From VYFG01 sp965213885 (GTDB lineage Bacteria > Pseudomonadota > Gammaproteobacteria > Arenicellales > Poriferihabitantaceae), in contig OZ243919.1 of assembly GCA_965213885.1 (NCBI GenBank), positions 992,001 through 1,056,000 on the forward strand: a stretch of 64,000 bases of DNA, given 5' to 3'. The notes under the pieces are model-generated. The model saw only the letters and a program-made list of their open reading frames with translations, searched no databases and was not told where the DNA came from. A program made the position numbers and the translations under genes. Position 1 is the first letter of the stretch, and the number at the start of each line of letters is the position of its first letter. Below are positions 16,977-25,616 of this stretch, piece after piece.

Positions 16977-19297
16977 CAGCAGCCGGCTGTCGTCGGATCC
17001 TCTGCCCTCTGGCCCGACTCCAAGCGGGCGCACTGTGCGTCCACCACTGCCCATGCGGTCATGTTGACGATGCGACGAACGGTGACCGAGGGGGTGAGGA
17101 TATGCGCCGGCTTGGCGGTACCGAGAAGTACCGGGCCGATGGCCACATTGTTGCCCGCCGCGGTCTTCAGCAGGTTGTAGGCGATATTCGCGGCGTCGAG
17201 CCCGGGCAGCACCAGCAGGTTGGCGTCGCCCTTCAGGGTGGAGCGGGGCATGATGCGACGGCGTGTCTCCGGATCCAGCGCGGCGTCACCGTGCATTTCC
17301 CCGTCGATTTCAAGATCGGGAGCCCGTTCCCGTATCAGGACCAGTGCCTGGCGCAGCTTTACCGCGTCGGGATGGCCGGAGGTGCCGAAACTGGAATGCG
17401 ATACCAGGGCCACCTTGGGCTGGATGCCGAAACGGCGCAGTTCTTCCACCGCCATCAGGGTGATTTCCGCAAGCGCATCCGGACCCGGATCCTGGTTGAC
17501 GTGGGTATCCACCAGAGTGACCTGGCGATCCGGCAACATCAGGGTGTTCATGGCGCCGTAAGCCGTTGCGCCGGGCCTGTGCCCGATCACCTCGTCGATA
17601 TACTGGAGATGCATGGGGAAAGTACCGAACGTGCCGCACAGGAGGGCGTCGGCATGGTCCTGGCGCAGCAGCATGCTGCCGATGAGGGTCAGGCGCCGGC
17701 GCATCTCGATCTTGGCAAGCTGTTCCGTCACCCCCTTGCGCTCGGTCAGGCGATGGTACTCCTGCCAGTAACCCCTGTAGCGGTCGTCCCATTCCGGGTT
17801 GACGATTTCAAAATCGGCACCCGGACGCATACGCAGGCCATAACGCTCGATCCGCCTTTCAATGACTGCCGGTCGGCCGATGAGAATCGGCTGCGCCAGT
17901 TTTTCGTCCAGCACCACCTGGACGGCACGCAGGACCTTTTCCTCCTCGCCTTCCGCGTAGACGACGCGCTTGTCGGCATCGCGGCGGGCCGCGGCGAAGA
18001 TGGGTTTCATGAAGTTACCGGAGTGGTAGACGAACTGCTCCAGCTGACCCCGGTAACTGTCGAAATTCTCGATGGGACGACTGGCCACGCCGCTGTCCAT
18101 GGCGGCCTGTGCCACGGCAGGGGCGATTCGAGAAATCAGCCGCGGATCGAAGGGTTTGGGAATGAGATACTCCGGGCCGAACGCCTCCCCCGCGGTTCCA
18201 TAGGCTGCGGATACCACTTCGGAATGCTCCTCCCGGGCCAGTTCCGCGACGGCATTGACCGCGGCGACCTCCATTTCCCGGCTGATGCTGGTGGCGCCGG
18301 CGTCCAGGGCGCCGCGGAAAATGAACGGAAAACACAACACGTTGTTGACCTGGTTGGGGTAGTCCGTTCGCCCGGTGGCGATGATGGCGTCATCACGCAC
18401 GGACCTGACATCTTCCGGCAGGATCTCTGGATCGGGGTTGGCAAGGGCAAAAACCACCGGCTGGTCCGCCATCCGGGCAACCATCTCCCTTTTCAGGACA
18501 CCGCCCGCGGACAGGCCGAGGAAGATATCCGCGCCCCCGATCACGTCCGCCAGGCTGCGGGCGTCGGTCTCCCTGGCGTACTTCTCCTTGGCCTCGTCCA
18601 TGAGTTCCGTTCTCCCCGCGTACACCACGCCGGCGATATCACTCACCCAGATGTGCCCGAGCGGCATGCCGAGTTCCACCAGGAGGTCCAGGCATGCCAG
18701 CGCCGCGGCGCCGGCACCACTGACCACCATCTTGACTTCGCCGATGTCCTTTCCGACCACCCGGAGCGCATTCAGCATCGCCGCCGCCACCACGATCGCG
18801 GTGCCATGCTGGTCATCGTGGAATACCGGGATGTTGAGGCGTCGGCGCAACTCCCGTTCGACGCGGAAACAGTCCGGTGCCTTGATGTCCTCGAGATTGA
18901 TGCCGCCGAACGTGTGTTCCAGTGCGGCGATGATTTCCACGAGTCGCTCCGGGTCGGCCTCGTCGATTTCGAGATCGAAGACGTCGATGCCGGCGAACTT
19001 CTTGAACAGCACCGCCTTGCCCTCCATGACCGGCTTGGCGGCCAGTGGGCCGATGTCTCCCAGGCCGAGAACCGCGCTGCCGTTGGTGACCACCGCGACG
19101 AGATTGCCCCTGGCCGTGTAGCGGAACGCGGTAGCTGGATCGGATGCGATTTCCTCGCAGGCGGCAGCCACTCCGGGGGAATAGGCCAGGGTGAGGTCTC
19201 GCTGGTTCGAGAGACTCTTGGTCGGGGTAACGGAAATCTTTCCCGGTGCGCCGGACTCATGGTAGTCCAGGGCAGACTTGCGGAAGTGTGAGTCCAT
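16973..19297 (-). CDS. maeB: NADP-dependent malic enzyme with phosphotransacetylase-like domain
   Basis: A 774-residue MaeB-type enzyme that decarboxylates malate to pyruvate with NADP+. Residues 1-430 hold the malic domains: 'LTLAYSPGVAAACEEIA', 'VTNGSAVLGLGDIGPLAAKP', 'HDDQHGTAIVVAAAMLNAL' and the nucleotide-binding 'VVSGAGAAALACLDLLVELG'. The C-terminal 330 residues form a phosphate acetyl/butyryltransferase-like domain, which in MaeB proteins has a regulatory role (acetyl-CoA). I choose the ATG at 19297 (MDSHFRKSALDYHE), the usual N-terminus; an upstream extension to 19414 looks unlike any malic enzyme. It would supply NADPH and pyruvate from dicarboxylates and is convergent with the NHL gene. 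Confidence 0.95.
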   Translation of the reverse strand: MDSHFRKSALDYHESGAPGKISVTPTKSLSNQRDLTLAYSPGVAAACEEIASDPATAFRYTARGNLVAVVTNGSAVLGLGDIGPLAAKPVMEGKAVLFKKFAGIDVFDLEIDEADPERLVEIIAALEHTFGGINLEDIKAPDCFRVERELRRRLNIPVFHDDQHGTAIVVAAAMLNALRVVGKDIGEVKMVVSGAGAAALACLDLLVELGMPLGHIWVSDIAGVVYAGRTELMDEAKEKYARETDARSLADVIGGADIFLGLSAGGVLKREMVARMADQPVVFALANPDPEILPEDVRSVRDDAIIATGRTDYPNQVNNVLCFPFIFRGALDAGATSISREMEVAAVNAVAELAREEHSEVVSAAYGTAGEAFGPEYLIPKPFDPRLISRIAPAVAQAAMDSGVASRPIENFDSYRGQLEQFVYHSGNFMKPIFAAARRDADKRVVYAEGEEEKVLRAVQVVLDEKLAQPILIGRPAVIERRIERYGLRMRPGADFEIVNPEWDDRYRGYWQEYHRLTERKGVTEQLAKIEMRRRLTLIGSMLLRQDHADALLCGTFGTFPMHLQYIDEVIGHRPGATAYGAMNTLMLPDRQVTLVDTHVNQDPGPDALAEITLMAVEELRRFGIQPKVALVSHSSFGTSGHPDAVKLRQALVLIRERAPDLEIDGEMHGDAALDPETRRRIMPRSTLKGDANLLVLPGLDAANIAYNLLKTAAGNNVAIGPVLLGTAKPAHILTPSVTVRRIVNMTAWAVVDAQCARLESGQRAEDPTTAGCC

Positions 19298-19549
19298 GGA
19301 ATTCTGGGATAGTTTCGAACAGCCATTATCCCCGAAGTGTGGCCCATGGTCATCACGGAAAGTTCGGGAGTTCGATTCGATCACCGGCCGACCCGGAAAC
19401 TCCGGAACCGCCAACCTTCGAGGCTGGTGGCGGATCCCTGTCTTGCCGACCCGGGACGTGCAGGTTCCACAGAATCGACCTTGGCACTATTGCCCGGGTT
19501 CACGGCGATTCCCTACACTCCAGGGCCAGACCCTTTTCTGGATGCAACC

Positions 19550-20761
19550 ATGCCAGTTTCCGTACCGACCGGGCTGTCCCCCCTCGACAGTATCCTCCCC
19601 GACGAGCCGCTCCTGATGATGGGGGCGGGGCCGGTTCCCATACCGCACCGGGTGGCGCAGGCGAATTCCATCGTCATCAACCACCTCGGCGATACCATGT
19701 CCCAGGTCATTGAGCAGGTGAAGTCGATGTCCCGGTATGTCTTCCAGACCGAGTCGTCCCGCATCATGGGCGTGGCGGGCCCGGGTTCCGCGGCCATGGA
19801 GATGGCCGTGGTCAACATCGTCCGTCCGGGCACGAAGGTTCTTGGTATCTGTAACGGGTTCTTCAGCAACCGGTTGGTGGAAATGGCGGAACGTGTGGAC
19901 GCGGCAGTGATCCGCCTGCAGGTTGCGGACGGCGTGACCGCTGATCCGGACGAGGTCCGCGAGGCCATATCGAAACACCGGCCGGCGGTTGTCACCCTGG
20001 TTCAGGGGGAAACCTCGAACACGGTCCTGAATCGCCACCTGCCGGAAATCTGCCGGCTGGCCCGGGAGCATGACTGTCTCGTGATCGTGGATGCGGTCTG
20101 TACCCTGAGCACGATGCCGTTCGAGATGGACCATTGGGGGGTGGATGCCGTCATCACCGGTGGCCAGAAGGGGTTGGCTTCGATACCCGGAGTTTCCCTG
20201 GTTGCCTTCTCGGAACGCGCTTGGGACCATATCAGGGCACGGGAAGACCGGCTGCGTCACTGGTGCCTGGATGCGAAACTGGCGAACAAGTTCTGGAACG
20301 AGAAAGCCTATCACTACACCGCCCCGGTATCCGGGGTCCTGGCCTTGCATGAAGCGCTCAGGCTGATTTGCCGGGAAACCCTGGAAGCACGTTTCGACCG
20401 GCACCTGCGTTGCTCCACCGCGCTCCAGTCGGGCATCGAAAGCATGGGGCTGTCGCTCTATACCAGCCCCCTGGACCGGCTCAATTCCGTTGTCGGGATC
20501 AACGTGCCAGAAGGCGTGGAAGCCCGCCGTCTGCTGGCCCACATGTCCGGCGTGCACCGGGTGGAGATTTCGGGGTCATTCGGACTTGACATCATCCGCA
20601 TCGGTCAGATGGGGGAACAGAGTCGCTCGCATCACATTTTCCGGACCCTGCATGCGCTAGGTGCGAGCCTGTACGCACTGGGGGTTCCGGTGGACATTCC
20701 GGCCGGCGTGGCCGCCCTGGAGAGCACCCTCGACGCCTACATTTTCGACGGGCCCGGCTGA
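19550..20761 (+). CDS. Class V aminotransferase (alanine-glyoxylate / serine-pyruvate type)
   Basis: A 403-residue PLP enzyme of fold type I. 'MMGAGPVPIPHRVAQAN' matches the N-terminal 'xxGPGP' signature of the alanine-glyoxylate aminotransferase group; 'IMGVAGPGSAAMEMAVVN' binds the cofactor phosphate, 'VIVDAVCTLSTMPF' carries the Asp that pairs with the PLP nitrogen, and 'ITGGQKGLASIPG' contains the Schiff-base Lys. The ATG at 19550 gives the normal N-terminus. It lies next to a class III aminotransferase and an SDR, which suggests catabolism of an amino acid or amino sulfonate (inference). The amino donor cannot be read from the sequence. Confidence 0.88.
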   Translation: MPVSVPTGLSPLDSILPDEPLLMMGAGPVPIPHRVAQANSIVINHLGDTMSQVIEQVKSMSRYVFQTESSRIMGVAGPGSAAMEMAVVNIVRPGTKVLGICNGFFSNRLVEMAERVDAAVIRLQVADGVTADPDEVREAISKHRPAVVTLVQGETSNTVLNRHLPEICRLAREHDCLVIVDAVCTLSTMPFEMDHWGVDAVITGGQKGLASIPGVSLVAFSERAWDHIRAREDRLRHWCLDAKLANKFWNEKAYHYTAPVSGVLALHEALRLICRETLEARFDRHLRCSTALQSGIESMGLSLYTSPLDRLNSVVGINVPEGVEARRLLAHMSGVHRVEISGSFGLDIIRIGQMGEQSRSHHIFRTLHALGASLYALGVPVDIPAGVAALESTLDAYIFDGPG

Positions 20762-20789
20762 CCGGCCCTTCCCGGACTTCTCCGGTGCG

Positions 20790-21560
20790 TCACCACCAGG
20801 CACCGGCGTTGACCTGTATATCCTCCATGGTGAGTCCGGCGGCGGCATCGGAACAGCAGAAAGCCACCAGGGCGCCAATCTCCTCCGGCTGCACCAGACG
20901 GTCCTGCGGATTGCTTTTTGCCATCTCCCGGACGATTTCCTCGTAGCTCTTGCCGGATGACTGCGCCATGGTCCGGGCGCTTCGCTGCAGCATCTCCGTT
21001 TCCACCCAGGTGGGACTGACCGCCACGCAGGTGACTCCATGGGGGCCGCCCTCCATGGCCACGGCCCGGGTCAGACCCACGAGTCCCGTCTTGGAAGCGC
21101 AGTAGGCGGCATGGGTAGGCTGCGCGCTACGCGCTGCGGTAGAAGCGATATTGACAATCCGTCCCCAGCCGCGCCGCTTCATGGAGGGAATACAGGCCCG
21201 TATCATGCGGAAAGGCCCGCTCAGGTTGGTGTCGATCACATGTTCCCAGTCGGAATCGGGATGATCCTCCACGACCTGATGGGTCGATACGCCGGCACAG
21301 TTCACCAGGATATCCGGCTCGCCGAGGGCCGTGCGGACCTGCTCCAGGAAACTCTCGATGGACTGGACGGACGTGACGTCCAGCGGCGCTGCGAGTCCGT
21401 TGTCACCCATCGTGAGCCGGGCGTCCCGGTCAGCCTCGAAATCTCCCGCTTGGCGGGATCCCACGGCAACCCGGGCACCGGTTTCCACCAGGGCCCTGGC
21501 GATGGCGAGGCCGATACCCCGGAGACCGCCCGTGACGACGGCGATGCGTTGGCTGGACAT
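20790..21560 (-). CDS. Short-chain dehydrogenase/reductase (SDR)
   Basis: A 256-residue classical SDR. 'VVTGGLRGIGLAIARAL' is the TGxxxGIG cofactor motif, 'VNCAGVS' the NAG-type motif, 'IVNIASTAAR' carries the catalytic Ser and 'AAYCASKTGLVGLTRAVAME' the YxxxK pair. The C-terminus 'TMEDIQVNAGAWW' is the usual end for the 3-oxoacyl-ACP/acetoacetyl-CoA reductase-like group. I start at the ATG at 21560 because the cofactor motif then sits at residue 10. Convergent with the class V aminotransferase and divergent from the class III one; substrate unknown. Confidence 0.9.
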   Translation of the reverse strand: MSSQRIAVVTGGLRGIGLAIARALVETGARVAVGSRQAGDFEADRDARLTMGDNGLAAPLDVTSVQSIESFLEQVRTALGEPDILVNCAGVSTHQVVEDHPDSDWEHVIDTNLSGPFRMIRACIPSMKRRGWGRIVNIASTAARSAQPTHAAYCASKTGLVGLTRAVAMEGGPHGVTCVAVSPTWVETEMLQRSARTMAQSSGKSYEEIVREMAKSNPQDRLVQPEEIGALVAFCCSDAAAGLTMEDIQVNAGAWW

Positions 21561-21690
21561 GATCGGGTGGCGGAAATGATGGTCCGAAAGAATAACAGAG
21601 TCGGGGTCTGCTGTCCCCCAAGTCCCGGTCCGCCCCTGTCCTGGGATACACTTCCGGCCTTGTATTCCACCAGCCGAACCGACTCCTGTT

Positions 21691-23067
21691 ATGAACAATC
21701 CGAACAAGCCAGCCGTCAGCTTCGACACCGATGCCATCCTGGCCCAGGATGACCACCTGATCCACTCCTTTGCCAACCTGGACGGCATCAGGGCCCGACA
21801 GGCGCGCACGGTGATTGCACGCGCGGAGGGTCCGTATGTGTACGATGCAGGTGGGCGACGCTATATCGACGGGATCGGCGGACTCTGGTGCGTGAACATC
21901 GGGCACGGGCGGCAGGAGGTCGCGGACGCCGTTGCGGACCAGTTGAGGAGCCTGGACTACTATTCCACGTTCTACAACCTGACCCATCCGCTGGCGGCGG
22001 AACTGTCGGAGAAGATCACCAGTCTTGCGCCGGGTTCGCTGAACCGGGTGTATTTCGGCAACTCGGGGTCGGTGGCCAATGACAGCGCCGTGCGGATGCT
22101 GCACCGATACTTCAACCGCAGGGGCGAGCCGTCCCGCAGGAAAATCCTGTCACGGATCGGTGCCTATCACGGCTCCACCCATCTCGCCATCGCCCTGACT
22201 ACCCCACAGTACCGGGAGGGCTGGCATTCCGCTGATGACCTGGTGGAGTTCCTGTCCTCACCGTACCCGTATCGCCGGCCGGAAAACATGGACGTGGCGG
22301 AGTTCTGCGACTTTCTCGTCGACGAGATGCGCGAGCGCATCGAGCGGGTCGGGGCGGAAAACATTGCCGGGTTCATTGCCGAACCGATCCTGGGGGCCGG
22401 CGGGGTGATCGTGCCGCCGCCCGGGTATCACCAACGCACATGGGAGTTGTGTGGCGAGTACGGCATCAAGATGATTTCCGACGAGGTGGTCACGGCGTTC
22501 GGCAGGCTCGGGCACATGTTCGCCTCCAAGGAGGTATACGGCATCGAGCCGGATATCATCTGCACCGCCAAGGGGCTGACTTCCGGCTATCAGCCGATGT
22601 CGGCTACCATCGTCTCGGACGATATTTTCGAGATGCTGTCACAGCCCGGCGACATGTTTCTTCACGGCATGACCTATTCGGGGCACCCGGCCTGTTGCGC
22701 CGCAGCGCTGGCCAACATCGAGATCATCGAACGCGAGGACATCTGCGGCCATGTGCAATCGGTAGGGCTCGAATTCCAGCAGGACCTGAAGGCACTGGAG
22801 CGGCACGACATCGTCGGTGAGGTGCGCGGCAGCCACTTCATGATGGGCATCGAGTTCGTTCGCGACAAGACTTCGAAGCAGCCTTTCGATACCAAGGACA
22901 ACATCGGGGGGCTGGTGGCAGGACATGCCCAGGACCGTGGACTGATCGTACGTCCCCTGGGTAGCATGGCGGTGCTTTCTCCCTGCCTGACGTTGTCCCG
23001 GGAAGAGGTCGGGCAGGTGATCGGAATCCTTGACGAAAGCATCGCCGGGGCCATGGCAGATCTGTAG
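21691..23067 (+). CDS. Class III aminotransferase (omega-amino acid:pyruvate type)
   Basis: A 458-residue PLP enzyme of the omega-transaminase group. Seen are 'DAGGRRYIDGIGGLWCVNIG' at the N-terminal core, 'VYFGNSGSVANDSAVRM' for phosphate binding, 'MISDEVVTAFGRLGHMF' with the PLP-pairing Asp, and 'ICTAKGLTSGYQPM' with the Schiff-base Lys. The group includes taurine-, beta-alanine- and putrescine-pyruvate aminotransferases. The length and 'PEMFxHGxTYSGHP'-type segment 'MFLHGMTYSGHPACCAAAL' are typical. Divergent from the SDR gene across 130 bp. The amine used cannot be decided here. Confidence 0.9.
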   Translation: MNNPNKPAVSFDTDAILAQDDHLIHSFANLDGIRARQARTVIARAEGPYVYDAGGRRYIDGIGGLWCVNIGHGRQEVADAVADQLRSLDYYSTFYNLTHPLAAELSEKITSLAPGSLNRVYFGNSGSVANDSAVRMLHRYFNRRGEPSRRKILSRIGAYHGSTHLAIALTTPQYREGWHSADDLVEFLSSPYPYRRPENMDVAEFCDFLVDEMRERIERVGAENIAGFIAEPILGAGGVIVPPPGYHQRTWELCGEYGIKMISDEVVTAFGRLGHMFASKEVYGIEPDIICTAKGLTSGYQPMSATIVSDDIFEMLSQPGDMFLHGMTYSGHPACCAAALANIEIIEREDICGHVQSVGLEFQQDLKALERHDIVGEVRGSHFMMGIEFVRDKTSKQPFDTKDNIGGLVAGHAQDRGLIVRPLGSMAVLSPCLTLSREEVGQVIGILDESIAGAMADL

Positions 23068-23422
23068 GGTATGATAATACTAATATCTATAATCAAGCAG
23101 GCATATCACCATGCCAGAGGCCCCCAATCGCTCGGCAATATCCAGCCCGATATCGTGATTGGCGCGAACAACGCGGACGCGCGAGACTCCTTGTGCAAGT
23201 GATTCCAACTCCCGACCGTCGCCCTCGTAGGGTACGTAAATTGCCGTAAAATCCAACCCGTCCATCGGGTCGCTCGCATTGTGCAACAATCATCCTTCCC
23301 CAACCATTTCAGCCAGTCCGGTGGCAACAACAGGCCCTGGTTCGGCCGGCGGGGTCAAATCCTCGTTGGCATCCCGTCATCCCCGACAACAATCCACTGC
23401 GTGAATTGTTACATGCGCGTTC
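23068..23422. other. Intergenic, possible gene remnant on the minus strand
   Basis: No complete gene. On the minus strand a frame from 23289 to 23080 (69 residues, with 'LDFTAIYVPYEGDGRELESL' and 'DIGLDIAERLGASGMVICLL') has a protein-like composition and neighbouring frames continue it upstream, so it could be a decayed fragment, but I recognise no family. The 30 bases after 23067 are AT-rich compared with the surroundings. Confidence 0.25.
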
Positions 23423-24205
23423 CTACCGCGCAGACTCCCGGGATCCTGCGATCACCAGAGTGGCGTCGTTCCCCGCGAGCAGTTGGCAGAACGCGTCCGG
23501 TGGCCTGCTGTCGGTAACGAAGGTATCGATGTCCGCCACATCGCAGACCTTCACCAGGGCGCGGCGGCTGAACTTGGTGTGGTCCGCCACGACCGTCACC
23601 GAGGCGGCCTGCCGGATGACGGCTCGGGAGAATTCCGCCTCGTCCAGGCCGAAATCCAGCAGTTCGCTGTTCGCATTGATACCTCCAATGGACAGGATGG
23701 CATGGCGTACGTTGAAGCGGCGGATAAAATCAATGGCCTGCGGCCCGAACGTGGCCAGTTGGTCACTGCCGACCTCCCCACCGGCAAGATACACCTTGTT
23801 ACTTCTCTGGCGCGCCAGGATGCGGCCGATTTCCGTGGAATTCGTGACCACCTGAAGACTGCTCTTCCTGGAGAGCGCCATGGCGACATAGGCGGTGGTG
23901 GAGCCGGTGTCCAGCATCATCGTGTCGCCGTCATCCACCCGCTCGGCCACGGCCGCGGCAATGGCCTGCTTGGCTGCCCGGTTTGCCCCCATGCGCCGCT
24001 CCATCGGCGCTTCCCGAAGGCGGTCTGGCATGACGATGCCTCCATGAACCTTCTCCACCTGTCCCCGGTCCACCAGGGGGCGGACATGCCGGCGCACGGT
24101 TTCGTCGGATACCCCGAGCTGTTCCGCAAGTTCGGCGATGGAACATGACCCCCTAAGGGTCACCAGACGGAAGATCTCGGTCTCATGTCTTGAAAGTTGC
24201 TTCAT
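23423..24205 (-). CDS. DeoR/GlpR-family transcriptional repressor
   Basis: A 260-residue regulator with an N-terminal winged helix-turn-helix ('IAELAEQLGVSDETVRRHVR', then 'VEKVHGGIVMPDR') and a C-terminal DeoR sensor domain of the sugar-phosphate-isomerase fold ('MMLDTGSTTAYVAMAL', 'VVADHTKFSRRALVKV'). DeoR proteins usually repress a neighbouring catabolic operon and respond to a phosphorylated intermediate. It is divergent from the ProX-ProW-kinase operon, and the downstream choline-kinase-like protein could generate a phosphorylated inducer (inference). The 236-bp gap between them carries two AT-rich inverted repeats, listed separately. Confidence 0.9.
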   Translation of the reverse strand: MKQLSRHETEIFRLVTLRGSCSIAELAEQLGVSDETVRRHVRPLVDRGQVEKVHGGIVMPDRLREAPMERRMGANRAAKQAIAAAVAERVDDGDTMMLDTGSTTAYVAMALSRKSSLQVVTNSTEIGRILARQRSNKVYLAGGEVGSDQLATFGPQAIDFIRRFNVRHAILSIGGINANSELLDFGLDEAEFSRAVIRQAASVTVVADHTKFSRRALVKVCDVADIDTFVTDSRPPDAFCQLLAGNDATLVIAGSRESAR

Positions 24206-24281
24206 GGTTTCACGCTCTGGAATTCATCCGGCATGGCTATGCCCGGTGCGTCGCCAGCCAGACCGGTTAGGTGAATACACG

Positions 24282-24326
24282 ATGTTAATTCAACATAAAT
24301 CCACAAATAAAGATAAAATATGTGGA
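24282..24326. promoter_or_regulatory. Two AT-rich inverted repeats, candidate DeoR operators
   Basis: ATGTT (24282-24286) and AACAT (24292-24296) form a perfect inverted repeat with a 5-nt centre, followed by TCCACA (24300-24305) and TGTGGA (24321-24326), a perfect 6-bp pair 15 nt apart. Both are in the AT-rich stretch between the DeoR gene and the ProX-like gene, where a repressor controlling both would bind. No experimental support. Confidence 0.4.
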
Positions 24327-24441
24327 AATTTATTGAAAATATCGAGAAACTGGCGTTATATTTGCCGTACAGGACATGACCGTACCAACAGTGTCATCCG
24401 AACTATCTTGAGTGCATATCCATACCCGAAGGAGGAACACC

Positions 24442-25401
24442 ATGCCAAAAACACGTTATCGTTTCCCCGCTTCGCTGGTGGTCGGCGCCGCCATGCTCGC
24501 GGGCAGTTCCGCCCAGGCGGCGGTCGAATCCACCGATCCCATCATCCTCACCCTGCATGACTGGACCGGGCAGTACATCACCACCACCATCATGGGCAGG
24601 GTGCTGCAGGAGATGGGCTACAACGTCAAGTACCAGCAGGCCGACTACCTGGCCCAGTTTGCCGGGCTTGAATCCGGCGACCTGCATGTCGCCATGGAGA
24701 TGTGGGAAACCACGGGCAAGGACGCCATGGAAAAGAGCCTGGCCACCGGGAGCACGGTGGACCTCGGCGAAACCGGGATGCAGGCCATCGAGGAGTGGTG
24801 GTATCCCATTTACATGAAGGAAAAATGTCCGGGACTGCCGGACTGGAAGGCGCTGAACGATTGTGCGGAGGCGTTCTCCACCGCGGAAACGGCGCCGAAG
24901 GGAAGGTATCTCGGCGGACCCGTCACCTGGGGTGGATACGATGACGAACGTGCCGAGGCCCTGGAACTGGACTACGAGGTGGTGCATGCGGGCACGGATG
25001 CGGCATTGTTCGCGGAACTGGAGTCAGCCTACCAGCGCAAGGCTCCCTGGCTCGGCTGGGTCTACACGCCGCACTGGGCCCCGATCAAGTTCCAGGGAGA
25101 GTTCGTGGAATTTCCACCGTACAGCGACGAATGCTACAGCGACAAGTCCGTGGGCATGAACCCGGACATGGCATATGACTGCGGCAAGCCCCGCGGCTGG
25201 ATCAAGAAGGTGGGCTGGAAGGGCGGTGAGGAGAAATGGCCCTGCGCCTACAGCGCCATACGCGCGTTCACCATCGACAATCTGGCCATGGGAACCATGG
25301 TGGGCGAGGTGGATCTCGACGGCCAGTCCGTGGAAGATGTGGTCGAGGCCTGGCTGGGCGCAAACAAGGATACCTGGACTGCATGGACCCAGTGCAACTG
25401 A
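24442..25401 (+). CDS. Glycine betaine/proline-type ABC transporter substrate-binding protein (ProX/OpuAC family)
   Basis: A 319-residue periplasmic protein. A signal peptide of about 25 residues ends 'AGSSAQA'; the mature part starts 'PIILTLHDWTGQYITT', has 'GDLHVAMEMWETTGKDAM' and 'APWLGWVYTPHWAPIKF', the aromatic-rich region typical of binding proteins that cage a quaternary ammonium group. The ATG at 24442 has GGAGG seven bases upstream. Cys residues at several positions suggest disulfides. It is the first gene of an operon with a fused double permease, a choline-kinase-like protein and a dehydrogenase, so its ligand is probably a betaine or choline-type molecule; exact ligand unknown. 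Confidence 0.9.
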   Translation: MPKTRYRFPASLVVGAAMLAGSSAQAAVESTDPIILTLHDWTGQYITTTIMGRVLQEMGYNVKYQQADYLAQFAGLESGDLHVAMEMWETTGKDAMEKSLATGSTVDLGETGMQAIEEWWYPIYMKEKCPGLPDWKALNDCAEAFSTAETAPKGRYLGGPVTWGGYDDERAEALELDYEVVHAGTDAALFAELESAYQRKAPWLGWVYTPHWAPIKFQGEFVEFPPYSDECYSDKSVGMNPDMAYDCGKPRGWIKKVGWKGGEEKWPCAYSAIRAFTIDNLAMGTMVGEVDLDGQSVEDVVEAWLGANKDTWTAWTQCN

Positions 25402-25474
25402 TGCTGCGCGGCACCGGCTGATTCGGCCGTTGCCGCGGGAGGTTCCCCCGGGGTCGGATCAGGTCTGAAGCGAT

Positions 25475-25496
25475 CCCGGGGTTTCTGATCCCCGGG
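25475..25496 (+). repeat. Stable hairpin between binding-protein and permease genes
   Basis: CCCGGGG (25475-25481) and CCCCGGG (25490-25496) form a perfect 7-bp GC stem around TTTCTGAT. It stands 73 bp after the binding-protein stop and lacks a U-tract. Hairpins in this position often protect the 3' end of the binding-protein message or reduce read-through, giving more binding protein than permease. Confidence 0.5.
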
Positions 25497-25616
25497 TGAT
25501 GCACGGGGCGCCCATTGCCCTTCCGGGAGTGCCTGATTGCCATGGGTCCCAGGCACCATATACACTGCTCCGGTTCCCGGGAAAACCCGCCAGAAACTCC
25601 TTTACACAGCCATGCC

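Noticed and set aside
17102..19291. Long open frame on the + strand opposite the malic enzyme gene, about 730 codons
   Set aside because: It is the antisense of a highly conserved gene in GC-rich DNA, has an atypical His/Gln/Gly-rich composition and no recognisable domain.
16973..19414. Malic enzyme start 39 codons upstream of the chosen one
   Set aside because: The extra N-terminal sequence is unlike any malic enzyme; MDSHFRKSALDYHE is the usual beginning.
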